A DNA stretch of 45,477 bases. Origin: an uncultured Lachnospiraceae bacterium (GTDB lineage: Bacteria > Bacillota > Clostridia > Lachnospirales > Lachnospiraceae). Of this stretch, positions 15,194-24,339 are shown piece after piece (position 1 is the first letter of the stretch; every line of letters begins with the position of its first letter). The stretch covers positions 1-45,477 of the forward strand of contig CALWLI010000034.1 in assembly GCA_944381485.1 (NCBI GenBank), written 5' to 3'. A program made the translations under genes and the position numbers. Below the pieces are notes generated by a model. That model did no database searches, was not told the origin of the DNA, and saw only the letters and a list, made by a program, of their open reading frames with translations.

Positions 15194-16858
15194 TTAGTTC
15201 TTGTAGGTCTTTGAAAGGTAAACATTTCCTGTAGGATGGGAAATGTAGTTCTGAACGTTGGAGACGTAAGCTGAAAGGTTCTGCTGGTGTGATATAGGAA
15301 GCCATACGTTCTCCCCTGCTATCATTGTCTCCATCTCTCCGTAGGCCGCATTTCTCTCATCTCCGTTGGGAAGAGCTGCAGCAGCTGAGAGCATCTCGTT
15401 GAACTCCTCGTTGTGATAGTTTGCCACGTTCATGGTAGGATCATCATGGGCAAGGAGGTACATGAAGTTGTCCGGGTCTCCGTTGTCTCCGATCCATCCG
15501 TAGAGGCACATATCATAGTCGCCTGAAGGTATCCTCTCCTTGTAGGTGGTCCAGTCATAGGAATCTATGGTCACGTCAACTCCTACCTGTGCCCAGTATC
15601 CCTGAAGAGCCTCGGCAAGGGTCTGACCTGTAGCTGTGTTGTAGGGTCTGGGGTTGGTGTAGGTCATAAGCTTAAGTGAGCTTATTCCTTTGTCCGCAAG
15701 GATCTGCTGAGCTTCCTCGGGGTTATAGGCTGTCTGCTGTACATCCTCGCTGTAGCCGGGCATGAAGCCGGGAAGGATGGTGTGAGCCTCTGTTGCATAT
15801 CCCTGATAAAGGCTTGCCACAAGCTCAGGAACGTTTATAGCCTCTGAGAGGGCCTTTCTCACTTCGGGATCAGTCATTCTGTCCATATTGTATGCAAGGT
15901 AGTTGATGTTCATTCCCTCAGTCTGGTAGAGCTTGCAGCCTGCTGAAGTTATCTGATCAACAACGTTGGCGTCGATTCCGTCGATTATGTCAACCTCTCC
16001 GTTTGTGAGGGCAACCACTCTTGCGGAGTTGTCTGTGATGGTCCTGAATACCAGGGTCTTTGCCACGGGAGCCTCTCCCCAGTAATCGTCAAAGCGCTCC
16101 ATAACTACAGACTCGTTCTTATCCCATCTTACAAACTTGTAGGGGCCGGTTCCGCAGGGATTCTCATTGAGGTTATTGTTGTTTGCCTCGCATGCTGTGG
16201 GGCTTACCATGGGAGCCGCCAGCGACATTGCAAGGTTATTAAGGAAAGGTGTAACAGCCTTGTTGAGCACGAACTCTACTGTGTACTCGTCTATAACGTT
16301 GCACTCAGCCACATCTCCGTATACGAATGAGCCGTAGGCCATGTCTGCAGTTGCGTCTACAGTCTGTCTGTCCACATTGTACTTTACAGCCTCAGCGTTG
16401 AAGTCTGTGCCGTCGTGGAACTTTACTCCCTGTCTCAAGTGGAAGGTGTAGGTAAGTCCGTCATCACTTATATCCCAGCTCTCTGCAAGGCAGGGCTCAA
16501 CTTCTGTGGAGCTGTCTCCGAACTTAAGGAGTCCCTCATACATATTTACAATGGGCTTTGAAGACTCGCCGTCATCTACAAGGGCGGGATCCAGTCCTCT
16601 GGGGTCTGCTCCCTGAGCGTAGGTGATGGTCTGCTCTCTGTCCACATCCGCAGGTATCTCTCCGAAGGCCTTGAGCATCTCCTCGGAAGCCTCCTTCTGC
16701 TCTACTGCGGCTGTCTCCTCAGCCGCTCCCTCGCTGCCGGCTTCTGCCGCCGCCTCAGCCTGAGAGCTCTCCAGGACTTCATTTTTCTTTGTGCAGCCCG
16801 CCATTGCTGTCACTGCAAGAGCTGAGCAAAGAAAAAGTCCAAGCAATCTCTTTTTCAT
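15194..16858 (-). CDS. oppA: Peptide ABC transporter substrate-binding lipoprotein OppA/DppA
   Basis: 554-residue family 5 solute-binding protein. Lipoprotein signal MKKRLLGLFLCSALAVTA followed by MAGC, with Cys22 as lipidation site, then an Ala/Glu-rich linker (about 30-60) and the binding domain (from TITYAQGADPRGLDPALVDDGES). The ATG at 16858 lies six bases after GGAGG; an ATG two codons earlier abuts that site and is less likely. First gene of oppABCDF. The Lit-like protein encoded nearby is the kind of enzyme that remodels such lipoproteins, though no direct link is shown. Confidence 0.94.
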   Translation of the reverse strand: MKKRLLGLFLCSALAVTAMAGCTKKNEVLESSQAEAAAEAGSEGAAEETAAVEQKEASEEMLKAFGEIPADVDREQTITYAQGADPRGLDPALVDDGESSKPIVNMYEGLLKFGDSSTEVEPCLAESWDISDDGLTYTFHLRQGVKFHDGTDFNAEAVKYNVDRQTVDATADMAYGSFVYGDVAECNVIDEYTVEFVLNKAVTPFLNNLAMSLAAPMVSPTACEANNNNLNENPCGTGPYKFVRWDKNESVVMERFDDYWGEAPVAKTLVFRTITDNSARVVALTNGEVDIIDGIDANVVDQITSAGCKLYQTEGMNINYLAYNMDRMTDPEVRKALSEAINVPELVASLYQGYATEAHTILPGFMPGYSEDVQQTAYNPEEAQQILADKGISSLKLMTYTNPRPYNTATGQTLAEALQGYWAQVGVDVTIDSYDWTTYKERIPSGDYDMCLYGWIGDNGDPDNFMYLLAHDDPTMNVANYHNEEFNEMLSAAAALPNGDERNAAYGEMETMIAGENVWLPISHQQNLSAYVSNVQNYISHPTGNVYLSKTYKN

Positions 16859-16947
16859 AATCATCCTCCTTTATTATGGCTTAGCCATATACTTTTTTAC
16901 TTTAATACGAGAACATATTACATTGCTGAAAAGCGTGTAATAACGGC

Positions 16948-16976
16948 ATTATACAGCCTTTATTTTCACAAAGCAA
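16948..16976 (-). promoter_or_regulatory. Promoter of the opp operon
   Basis: TTGCTT (16971-16976), 17 bases, TATAAT (16948-16953), about 90 bases upstream of oppA. The 16859-17095 interval otherwise shows no gene and no clear terminator for adhE. Confidence 0.72.
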
Positions 16977-17095
16977 CAGAAAATTACGTAAATGCGCTGA
17001 TTTTCCCGGGCGTACATTTGTTTTTTTTGTTATTTTATAATCAAGGTTTATGCTCGGCAGAACTAAAAGTTATAGTATCTTTCCCTATGTATTCC

Positions 17096-19744
17096 TTACT
17101 TCTCTCTTATCTCCTCCTCGGAGATCTCAGAGGGCTCTGTATATTTCTTTCCGTAGTATGCCATAAGGTAAAGTTTTTTGATCTCTGACATAAGGGGGTA
17201 TCTGGGGTTTGCTCCGGTGCACTGGTCATCAAAGGCGTTCTCCGTCATTTCGTCCAGAGTCCTCATAAACTCTTCTTCCTCTATGCCGTACTCCCTTATG
17301 CTGTCTTTTATGCCTACGCTGTGCTTTAAGTCTGTGAGCTTATCGAGGAATTTTTCAAAGACCTCCCTGTCATCCTTTCCGCTCACTCCGCAGGCTCTTG
17401 CCGCCTCGGCATATCTCTCCAGCGTATGGGGATACTCATACTTGGGGAAGGTGCCCATCTTGACAGGCTTCTCATTGGCGTTAAACTGAAGCACATAGTT
17501 TATAAGAAGAGCGTTGGCTGTGCCGTGGGGTATGTGATGGTATGCTCCCAGCTTGTGAGCCATGGAGTGGCAAACTCCCAAAAAGGCGTTGGCAAAGGCC
17601 ATACCTGCTATGGTGGAGGCGTTTGCCATGTGATCTCTGGCATTTACGTCATCTCCGTTTTTGTAAGCTTCGGGGAGATGCTCAAATATGAGCTTCATAG
17701 CCTTTACAGCAAGGCCGTCTGTATAGTCGCTTGCCATCATTGAGGCGTAGGCCTCCAGAGCATGGGTCATGGCGTCTATTCCCGAGGCTGCTGTAAGCCC
17801 CTTGGGCTGGCTCATCATATTGTCTGTGTCCACCACGGCTATGGTGGGCATGAGCTCGTAGTCGGTTATGGGATACTTGACTCCTGTCTTCTCGTCGGTT
17901 ATGACAGCAAAGGGTGTGACCTCGGAGCCTGTACCTGAGGATGTGGGAACTGCTATGAATATGCATTTTTCTCCCATTTTTGGGAAGGTATATACCTTCT
18001 TCCTGATGTCTATGTAGCGCATGGACATGTCCTCAAAACGTGCTTCGGGGTGCTCATATATAAGCCACATTATCTTTGCGGCATCCATGGCCGAGCCTCC
18101 TCCGAAGGCTATTATGCTGTCCGGCTTGAAGCTCTCCATAGCCTTTACTCCGGCCCTTGCGTTTGCCAGAGTGGGATCCGGCTGAACATCAGAAAATACG
18201 GTATACTGAATGCCCATCTCCGAGAGCTTTCTCTCTATGGGCTTTGTGTATCCGTTTTGGTAGAGGAAGCTGTCGGTTACCACAAAGCATCTCTTCTTGT
18301 CATAGTAAGATCTGAGCTCCTCAAGGGCTACGGGCATGCAGCCCTTTTCAAAATACAGTTTTTCCGGCATCCTCATCCAAAGCATGTTTCTTCTCCTCTC
18401 GGCCACCTTTTTATAGTTGAGCAGATTCTTTATGCCCACATTGTCGGAGACAGAGTTGCCTCCCCAGGATCCGCATCCGAGAGTGAGGGAGGGATCCAGC
18501 TTGAAATTGTAAAGATCACCTATTCCTCCCTGGGATGAGGGTGTATTTATAAGTATCCTGCAGGTCTTCATGGCTTCGCAGAAAACTGCGGTCTTCTCCC
18601 TTTCATTTACATTTATATAGAGAGCCGCGGTGTGACCGTAGCCTCCGTCAGCCACCAGTCTCTCCGCCTTTGATACGGCCTCCTTAAAGTCCTTTGCCTT
18701 ATAGAGGGCAAGGACCGGGGAGAGCTTCTCATGGGCAAAGGCCTCTGAGGGCTCAACAGACTCGACCTCTCCTATGAGTACCTTGGTGTTTGAGTTTACC
18801 TTTATACCTGCAAGCTCAGCTATGGCTGCTGCCGGCTGACCTACTATGGCCGCATTGAGGGCTCCGTCCTTCATCATGGTCTTTTTCAGCTTGTCGGCCT
18901 CCTTTGCGCTCAGCACATGGCACCCTCTCTTTATAAACTCGTCCTTTACCTTATAATATACGGAGGCGAGGGCGGTCACCGACTGCTCGGAGGCACATAT
19001 CATTCCGTTGTCAAAGGTCTTTGAATGTATTATGGAGCTGACTGCAGATTCTATGTCCGCGGTCTCGTCTATTATTACGGGAGTGTTTCCCGCGCCCACT
19101 CCAAGGGCAGGCTTGCCTGATGAGTAGGCTGCCTTGACCATGCCGGGGCCTCCTGTTGCCAGTATGCAGTCAGACTCAGTCATGACCTTGTTTGTGAGCT
19201 CAAGAGTGGGCTCCTCTATCCATCCTATTATGTCTGCAGGAGCTCCCGCCTCTATAGCCGCCTCAAGCACTGTGCGGGCAGCCTCTATAGTACATTTTTT
19301 AGCCCTGGGATGGGGTGATATTATAACTGCGTTTCTCGTCTTTAAGGCGATAAGAGCCTTAAATATTGCTGTGGATGTGGGGTTTGTGGTGGGAATGACC
19401 GCCGCAAGTATGCCCAGAGGCTCAGCTATTACCTTATAGCCGAAGGCCTCATCCTCCTCAATCACTCCGCAGGTCTTTTCATTTTTGTATTTATTGTAAA
19501 TATACTCGGCGGCATAGTTGTTCTTTATGACCTTGTCCTCAACAACGCCCATTCCGGTCTCCTCTACAGCCATCTTTGCAAGGCGTATCCTGGCCTGATT
19601 TGCGGCAACCGCCCCCGCTCTGAATATCTCGTCCACCTTTTCCTGAGAAAAATGAGAGTACTCCTCCTGAGCCTTCCTCATAAGCCTCAGCTTCTCCATG
19701 AGTCCCTCAAGTGAATCCGTCCTCTGATCTTTTTTGTCTGCCAT
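17096..19744 (-). CDS. adhE: Bifunctional acetaldehyde-CoA/alcohol dehydrogenase AdhE
   Basis: 882 residues, normal for AdhE. Reduces acetyl-CoA to acetaldehyde and then ethanol, regenerating NAD+ in fermentation. The N-terminal aldehyde dehydrogenase domain has the catalytic cysteine in FDNGMICASEQS (Cys250) and GVGAGNTP for cofactor binding. The C-terminal iron alcohol dehydrogenase has GGGSAMDAAK and the metal-binding HSMAHKLGAYHHIPHG. ATG at 19744 has GGAGGG upstream; a longer in-frame start at 19780 has none and would run through a regulatory site. The promoter carries two Rex-like sites. It is a single-gene unit. Confidence 0.97.
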   Translation of the reverse strand: MADKKDQRTDSLEGLMEKLRLMRKAQEEYSHFSQEKVDEIFRAGAVAANQARIRLAKMAVEETGMGVVEDKVIKNNYAAEYIYNKYKNEKTCGVIEEDEAFGYKVIAEPLGILAAVIPTTNPTSTAIFKALIALKTRNAVIISPHPRAKKCTIEAARTVLEAAIEAGAPADIIGWIEEPTLELTNKVMTESDCILATGGPGMVKAAYSSGKPALGVGAGNTPVIIDETADIESAVSSIIHSKTFDNGMICASEQSVTALASVYYKVKDEFIKRGCHVLSAKEADKLKKTMMKDGALNAAIVGQPAAAIAELAGIKVNSNTKVLIGEVESVEPSEAFAHEKLSPVLALYKAKDFKEAVSKAERLVADGGYGHTAALYINVNEREKTAVFCEAMKTCRILINTPSSQGGIGDLYNFKLDPSLTLGCGSWGGNSVSDNVGIKNLLNYKKVAERRRNMLWMRMPEKLYFEKGCMPVALEELRSYYDKKRCFVVTDSFLYQNGYTKPIERKLSEMGIQYTVFSDVQPDPTLANARAGVKAMESFKPDSIIAFGGGSAMDAAKIMWLIYEHPEARFEDMSMRYIDIRKKVYTFPKMGEKCIFIAVPTSSGTGSEVTPFAVITDEKTGVKYPITDYELMPTIAVVDTDNMMSQPKGLTAASGIDAMTHALEAYASMMASDYTDGLAVKAMKLIFEHLPEAYKNGDDVNARDHMANASTIAGMAFANAFLGVCHSMAHKLGAYHHIPHGTANALLINYVLQFNANEKPVKMGTFPKYEYPHTLERYAEAARACGVSGKDDREVFEKFLDKLTDLKHSVGIKDSIREYGIEEEEFMRTLDEMTENAFDDQCTGANPRYPLMSEIKKLYLMAYYGKKYTEPSEISEEEIREK

Positions 19745-19762
19745 ATAAGTCCCTCCAAATGT

Positions 19763-19780
19763 TTGATATTTTTTTAACAA
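19763..19780. promoter_or_regulatory. Rex-like operator 1 of adhE
   Basis: TTGATAT-TTTT-TTAACAA against the Rex consensus TTGTTAA-NNNN-TTAACAA: one half exact, the other five of seven. It lies just downstream of the -10, around the transcription start. Confidence 0.6.
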
Positions 19781-19787
19781 TATCTGG

Positions 19788-19816
19788 ATTTTATATTATT
19801 GTTAAAATTTTGTCAA
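19788..19816 (-). promoter_or_regulatory. adhE promoter
   Basis: TTGACA (19811-19816), 17 bases, TAAAAT (19788-19793), reading into adhE. Near-consensus, so control is likely by repression. Confidence 0.85.
19799..19816. promoter_or_regulatory. Rex-like operator 2 of adhE
   Basis: TTGTTAA-AATT-TTGTCAA, one exact half-site and five of seven in the other. It covers the whole -35 hexamer. With operator 1 it would block the promoter when NADH is low, as known for Rex control of adhE in Clostridia. Confidence 0.62.
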
Positions 19817-19852
19817 GGACTTGGGCCCTAATATTAAATATTCTCTTTTTTA

Positions 19853-19908
19853 CATAAAAATAACCGTCAATGAGAGCATATTTTCGTTCTTATGTCTCAT
19901 TAACGGTT
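19853..19908 (-). terminator. Terminator of murA
   Basis: AACCGTCAATGAGA (19862-19875) pairs with TCTCATTAACGGTT (19895-19908) with one mismatch, followed leftward by ATTTTTATG. It lies about 30 bases after the murA stop. Confidence 0.82.
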
Positions 19909-19939
19909 AAATTACTTCTTATTTATATACTATATATTA

Positions 19940-21232
19940 TCAGCTTACTTTGAGCTTGAACTTTTTGAGATCCTTCTCAGAGTCAACCTTCTCTATTATT
20001 CCGCCTATTCCTCTGATCTTCTCCTCAAAGCACTCATAGCCTCTCTGTATGTATCCGATCTCATCTATCTCTGTAAATCCATCGGCACAGAGCCCTGCTA
20101 TTACAAGAGCGGCTCCCGCTCTCAGGTCAGGCGCATTTACTGCAGCTCCGGTAAAGCCCTTTATCCCGTCTATCACGGCTACATTTCCCTCTACCTTTAT
20201 GCTTCCTCCCATTCTGGCAAGCTCATCCACATATTTGAATCTGTTCTCAAATATGCTCTCTGTCACCATGCTGCTGCCCTCGCAGAGAGCAAGACTAACT
20301 GCCATCTGGGGCTGCATATCCGTAGGGAATCCGGGATAGGGGAGAGTCTTTATGTCTGTGTGTCTCTGGTGCTCGGCTCCTATAACTCTTACGGCCTCGT
20401 CATACTCTATGACTTCATTTCCCATCTCTATGAGCTTTGCAGATATGGATTCAAGGTGCTTGGGGATGACGTTCTTTATAAGTACATTTCCCCTTGTGGC
20501 CGCAGCCATGCACATGAAGGTCCCGGCCTCTATCTGATCAGGTATTATAGAATACTCGGTGCCGTGGAGCTTCTTGACTCCTGTGATTCGTATGGTGTCG
20601 GTTCCCGCACCCTTTATGTTTGCTCCCATACTGTTGAGGAAGTTGGCCACATCTACTATATGAGGCTCCTTGGCAGCGTTCTCCAGTATGGTCCTTCCCT
20701 CTGAGAGAGCTGCGGCCATCATTACATTTATGGTCGCCCCAACTGATACCACATCAAAGTATATGTGTGCCGAGCTGAGCCTGTCCGCCTCGGCTATGAC
20801 AGCGCCCCTCTCTATGGTGACCTTTGCGCCCAGCGCCCTGAAGCCCTTTATGTGCTGGTCTATGGGACGGGATCCTATATTGCAGCCTCCGGGAAGGGGC
20901 ACCTGAGCCTTCCTGTATTTGCCCAGAAGAGCTCCTATAAAATAGTATGAAGCCCTTATCTTTCTGATATAATCATCGTCTACGGAAACCTCTCTTATGT
21001 TTCCTCCGTTTATAAGGACAGTATGTCTGTCTATCCTCTTGACATAAGCCCCTATCTCAGATATAGCCTCAAGCAATACATTAATATCTCTGACATCAGG
21101 AAGATTTTCTATAGTTACATCCTCATCTGTCATTACGGCAGCAGCCAATATACCTAAAGCCGCATTTTTGGCTCCGCTTATATTGACTTCACCTGAAAGC
21201 GGCTTGCCGCCCTTTATAATATACTGTTCCAT
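19940..21232 (-). CDS. murA: UDP-N-acetylglucosamine 1-carboxyvinyltransferase MurA
   Basis: 430 residues. Transfers enolpyruvate from PEP to UDP-GlcNAc, the first committed step of peptidoglycan synthesis, in the cytoplasm. The start IIKGGKPLSGEVNISGAKNA has the active-site Lys22; the catalytic, fosfomycin-reactive cysteine is Cys117 in PLPGGCNIGSRPID. ATG at 21232 with GAGG about seven bases upstream. The hairpin and T-run just upstream lie between the only good promoter and the start codon, suggesting a leader-controlled or leaky-terminator arrangement. Confidence 0.97.
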   Translation of the reverse strand: MEQYIIKGGKPLSGEVNISGAKNAALGILAAAVMTDEDVTIENLPDVRDINVLLEAISEIGAYVKRIDRHTVLINGGNIREVSVDDDYIRKIRASYYFIGALLGKYRKAQVPLPGGCNIGSRPIDQHIKGFRALGAKVTIERGAVIAEADRLSSAHIYFDVVSVGATINVMMAAALSEGRTILENAAKEPHIVDVANFLNSMGANIKGAGTDTIRITGVKKLHGTEYSIIPDQIEAGTFMCMAAATRGNVLIKNVIPKHLESISAKLIEMGNEVIEYDEAVRVIGAEHQRHTDIKTLPYPGFPTDMQPQMAVSLALCEGSSMVTESIFENRFKYVDELARMGGSIKVEGNVAVIDGIKGFTGAAVNAPDLRAGAALVIAGLCADGFTEIDEIGYIQRGYECFEEKIRGIGGIIEKVDSEKDLKKFKLKVS

Positions 21233-21247
21233 ATATACCTCTTCAGT

Positions 21248-21278
21248 AAAAAAGCATCCGTTAAACAGATGCTTTTTA
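21248..21278 (-). terminator. Hairpin terminator/attenuator in the murA leader
   Basis: Stem AAAAAGCATC (21249-21258) with GATGCTTTTT (21268-21277), nine-base loop; reading leftward it ends in TTTTTT. It would end transcription of the large gene to its right, but it also lies downstream of a promoter (21295-21322) and 16 bases upstream of murA. Confidence 0.75.
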
Positions 21279-21294
21279 TTTTATATGTAGGATA

Positions 21295-21322
21295 ATTATA
21301 ACACAATTTTTCGATTTGTAAA
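21295..21322 (-). promoter_or_regulatory. Probable murA promoter
   Basis: TTTACA (21317-21322), 16 bases, TATAAT (21295-21300), between the end of the large membrane-anchored gene and the hairpin at 21248-21278. Confidence 0.62.
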
Positions 21323-21340
21323 TCAAAATGGCCTATATTG

Positions 21341-23851
21341 CTATTTCACCTGCCGAACCGGGCATATGAAATCACTGTCAAAGGCCTCAAAAAAGGCTGT
21401 GGCCTCCGCCTCACCGAGAAGCTCTTCCCCGCCTGTCTCAGGATCTAAAATCCTTATATTGTTGAACTCATCATATCCTGTTATTAGCCTGCAGCCTCCG
21501 CTTCCGTCTGTTCTCAATATTACCGGCATGTCTTCGTATACATAATACAGTATCTGATTAAGATTCATGCCCAGGCCGTCCAGCATTATGATACCGTCAT
21601 CGTAAACCGTGCTGTCCGTAAATTCATCGTAGTGCCTCAAGACCTCCTCTGCAAGGTTAAGGGGATCCTTTATGCTGTGACTGCCGGACTTGGCCGCTCT
21701 GTTATATACTGCAGTCATATTGTCCGCAAGAACATAGCCTATATCGTCATAGCACATATCCAGAGCTCTCATGAAATCGTTGCTCTCTCCCACAAGTCTG
21801 CCGTTTACATATGCGTAGAAGCTCATAATGCCCGTCTCATCCGACAGGGGAAGCTCTATATTGGAGGAGTTCTCATAGGATATCTTTCTCGGGACGCTTA
21901 TCTCTATGCTCCTTGTATTTTTTATCTCCTCTGTGAGGGATATAAAATACTCCTTCTTTTTTGTCTCGGAGACGGTTGAATCGGCTCCGGCCCGGTTGTT
22001 GAGGTTTTCCCCTTCCTTATATACTATAGTATCCTCTCCGTCATAGCTATAGCTGCTCTCTTCGGTTTTTGAAAGCTTATCAAGGTGTATCCTGCTCTCA
22101 TCTGTCCTGACATTTTCTATATATACATTCTCTTTCTCGTAGCTCTTCAGCTCGTTAGAGCCGCTTTCCCTTATGGAGAGCTTGTACATGGGTATTCCTC
22201 TCTCAACCCCGTTTATGGTCCTTACGTCAGACTCTCTGCAAAAGCCTATTATTACATCCCTGTCCATAAAGCCCTGAAGTCTCAGGTACTCTCCCTCCGA
22301 AGCTTCTACGGCTTCCGTCTCACCTGTGTAAAGATCCATAAGCTGCAGCTTCCTTGAGTATCCGTCAGGGCTGTCCTGCCAGGCTATCTTCATCTGGTCA
22401 TCACTTGCGGCAAAACTCACGTCCGTAAGCCCGGAGGCTATATCCATCATCTCTCCGGATTTCAGCTCCACGGCGATGACCGAGTCGTTCTGGAAGAGGT
22501 AGAGCATATCATTGTCGTTCTTTACGCACAGCTTTTCAAGCTCATTTTTAATGTGCTCAAAGGTCTTTTTAAGGGGCATGAAGAATACCTCTGTAATGGT
22601 ATCGGTGGCACTGCTGTACTGATAGTAGGCTATGCCGTTATATCCCTCATGTCTTCCCCTGTTCATGTAGCCGTAAACCACAAAATCCACATCCCCGCTG
22701 TCAGATACGGAGAGTATCTTTATATCATGTCTGTCGTTGTTGGCTCTTACACCGTCATCGACGCCGCTTCTGAATGAGAAGATATTTACTGCTCTCTTCT
22801 TTTCCTCGTCATAGCTCCACAGCTCTCTGTCGGTTTTAAAGGCCACATGCCTTCCGTCATCACTTCTCACCGTCTGAAGCATGTCGGGAGCACTTATGCC
22901 CAGCATTATCCTTTTTCCTGCAAAGAGCCTTCTGCTTCCCTCAAATATCTGTGAGGTCTCCCTCTCATAGTTGAGAAGGTATATCCTCTCAGCCCCCACT
23001 CTCATGGTAAAGCTGTCCTTCACCTGATATCTCTCAACATTTCCCTGGCTGTCGTTTCTCTCTGTCATATATCTGACCTCCACGACCCCCATTACGCCTT
23101 GGTACTCCTTCAGAAGGACATCCGTGTCTGTTGTAAGACTCATCCCTGTCTGTCCCCAGGTCAGCTGTGAGAAATTTGAATTTATGTTTACATAGCCCAG
23201 ATCATCATTTTTTGCCGACTGGGATGTCTCCAGATAGGTGACAAGCTCTCCCGCAGCCTTTTCATAGTCGAAGGTAAGCTTTGTAAAATTATCGGCAAAG
23301 GCCAGCATCTCATAGGGAAGAGCGCTGTCTGTCCATATTATCCTTGTGTAGTAGTTGACTATCTTCTCACCGATGTCCAGGTGTATGCTAAGGAGATATT
23401 GGCTGTCCTTTTCTATGAGGTTTTGTATGGGAAGATCCACATACAGAAATCCGTTCTCACTCCTTATATCCTCAGCGTCTGTCTCCGTATTCTCTATGAA
23501 GTGGCTGAGATCAAGGCTCCTTATCTCATAGGATATCTTTGCCACCATATTGTCATACTCATTTATCCTCAGGGAAAGGACCCTGTCCTCCGGAAGCACT
23601 GTGAGGCTGTCATCAGCAGCGCTGTTTCCCATATCCTGAAGATAGCCGTAGAGTCTGTTCTCAAAGCCCCCCTCCATGCCTGCGTAGACCACAGGAAGTG
23701 TGGGCTCCTCTATAGAGGTGTATACAGTGTGCTCCTTCTCCGCATTCATGGAAGTCCAGACAAAGTAAACTGCCAGGGCGACGACAAATACAGCCACCAA
23801 AAATACAGTCTTTCTTATTCTGTTTTTTCTTTGCTTCTTAATATTTGCCAT
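21341..23851 (-). CDS. Large membrane-anchored protein of unknown function
   Basis: 836 residues. A basic N-terminus (KKQRKNRIRK) and one span at about 14-32 put the rest outside the cell. No lipobox or sorting signal is seen. The middle (about 250-600) has many short beta-rich segments, suggesting a propeller-like or repeat domain (WSYDEEKKRAVNIFSF, LQLMDLYTGE). The last 110 residues resemble the second half of a C39-type papain-fold domain (ILYYVYEDMPVILRT, then CRLITGYDEFNNIRILDPETG), but Cys787 stands where the catalytic histidine would be, so it may be inactive. It starts on the stop of the DUF4446 gene (TAATG), placing it in the parAB operon. I do not recognise a named family. Confidence 0.85.
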   Translation of the reverse strand: MANIKKQRKNRIRKTVFLVAVFVVALAVYFVWTSMNAEKEHTVYTSIEEPTLPVVYAGMEGGFENRLYGYLQDMGNSAADDSLTVLPEDRVLSLRINEYDNMVAKISYEIRSLDLSHFIENTETDAEDIRSENGFLYVDLPIQNLIEKDSQYLLSIHLDIGEKIVNYYTRIIWTDSALPYEMLAFADNFTKLTFDYEKAAGELVTYLETSQSAKNDDLGYVNINSNFSQLTWGQTGMSLTTDTDVLLKEYQGVMGVVEVRYMTERNDSQGNVERYQVKDSFTMRVGAERIYLLNYERETSQIFEGSRRLFAGKRIMLGISAPDMLQTVRSDDGRHVAFKTDRELWSYDEEKKRAVNIFSFRSGVDDGVRANNDRHDIKILSVSDSGDVDFVVYGYMNRGRHEGYNGIAYYQYSSATDTITEVFFMPLKKTFEHIKNELEKLCVKNDNDMLYLFQNDSVIAVELKSGEMMDIASGLTDVSFAASDDQMKIAWQDSPDGYSRKLQLMDLYTGETEAVEASEGEYLRLQGFMDRDVIIGFCRESDVRTINGVERGIPMYKLSIRESGSNELKSYEKENVYIENVRTDESRIHLDKLSKTEESSYSYDGEDTIVYKEGENLNNRAGADSTVSETKKKEYFISLTEEIKNTRSIEISVPRKISYENSSNIELPLSDETGIMSFYAYVNGRLVGESNDFMRALDMCYDDIGYVLADNMTAVYNRAAKSGSHSIKDPLNLAEEVLRHYDEFTDSTVYDDGIIMLDGLGMNLNQILYYVYEDMPVILRTDGSGGCRLITGYDEFNNIRILDPETGGEELLGEAEATAFFEAFDSDFICPVRQVK

Positions 23852-24339
23852 TACTCTTCAATATATCCCAGAGCCCGCTCCAAGGCTTCCTTTTCCTCGG
23901 TTCCGAGGGGAGTATCCGTAGTCCCTGCGTCCACTTCCTTGACATAGAGAAAGCACCCTTCCCTTGAATGCATGCAGTTGATCACAAAGCCGGTATTTGT
24001 GTAGTCCAGAAGAGCCATGGCAAAGGACATCTTTCCTCCCATTCCCGAAAAAGCGTCGTAGTGGACTATTCCCTTCTTCTGGAAGGATGCCCTCAGACTT
24101 CTGTTCATGAGCCTTATGGCCTCCTTGTTGTTTCTGTCTTCATCCTGAAGGGCCATTATCTCTTCCTTTTCATTGTATATGAAGTCCTCGAGAGTCTCCG
24201 CATCTCTTCCTCTCATAAACATGTCGTAGTGATGATAAAGCTCTTTGTATTTTATGATTGAGAAAACAGCTATGGCAATGCTGACGAGGCTTAATACAGA
24301 GCTTAGTATAATAACCGGATTTACACTGAAACTAACCAT
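23851..24339 (-). CDS. DUF4446 family protein
   Basis: 162 residues: one N-terminal membrane span at about 8-29, then a helical region with charged residues (about 35-85), then a compact domain ending GMGGKMSFAMALLDYTNTGFVINCMHSREG, the DUF4446 signature. Start overlaps the parB stop by one base (TAATG). Conserved next to parB in Clostridia, function unknown; the single span plus coiled region would suit a membrane partner of the segregation machinery, but that is only inference. Confidence 0.88.
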   Translation of the reverse strand: MVSFSVNPVIILSSVLSLVSIAIAVFSIIKYKELYHHYDMFMRGRDAETLEDFIYNEKEEIMALQDEDRNNKEAIRLMNRSLRASFQKKGIVHYDAFSGMGGKMSFAMALLDYTNTGFVINCMHSREGCFLYVKEVDAGTTDTPLGTEEKEALERALGYIEE

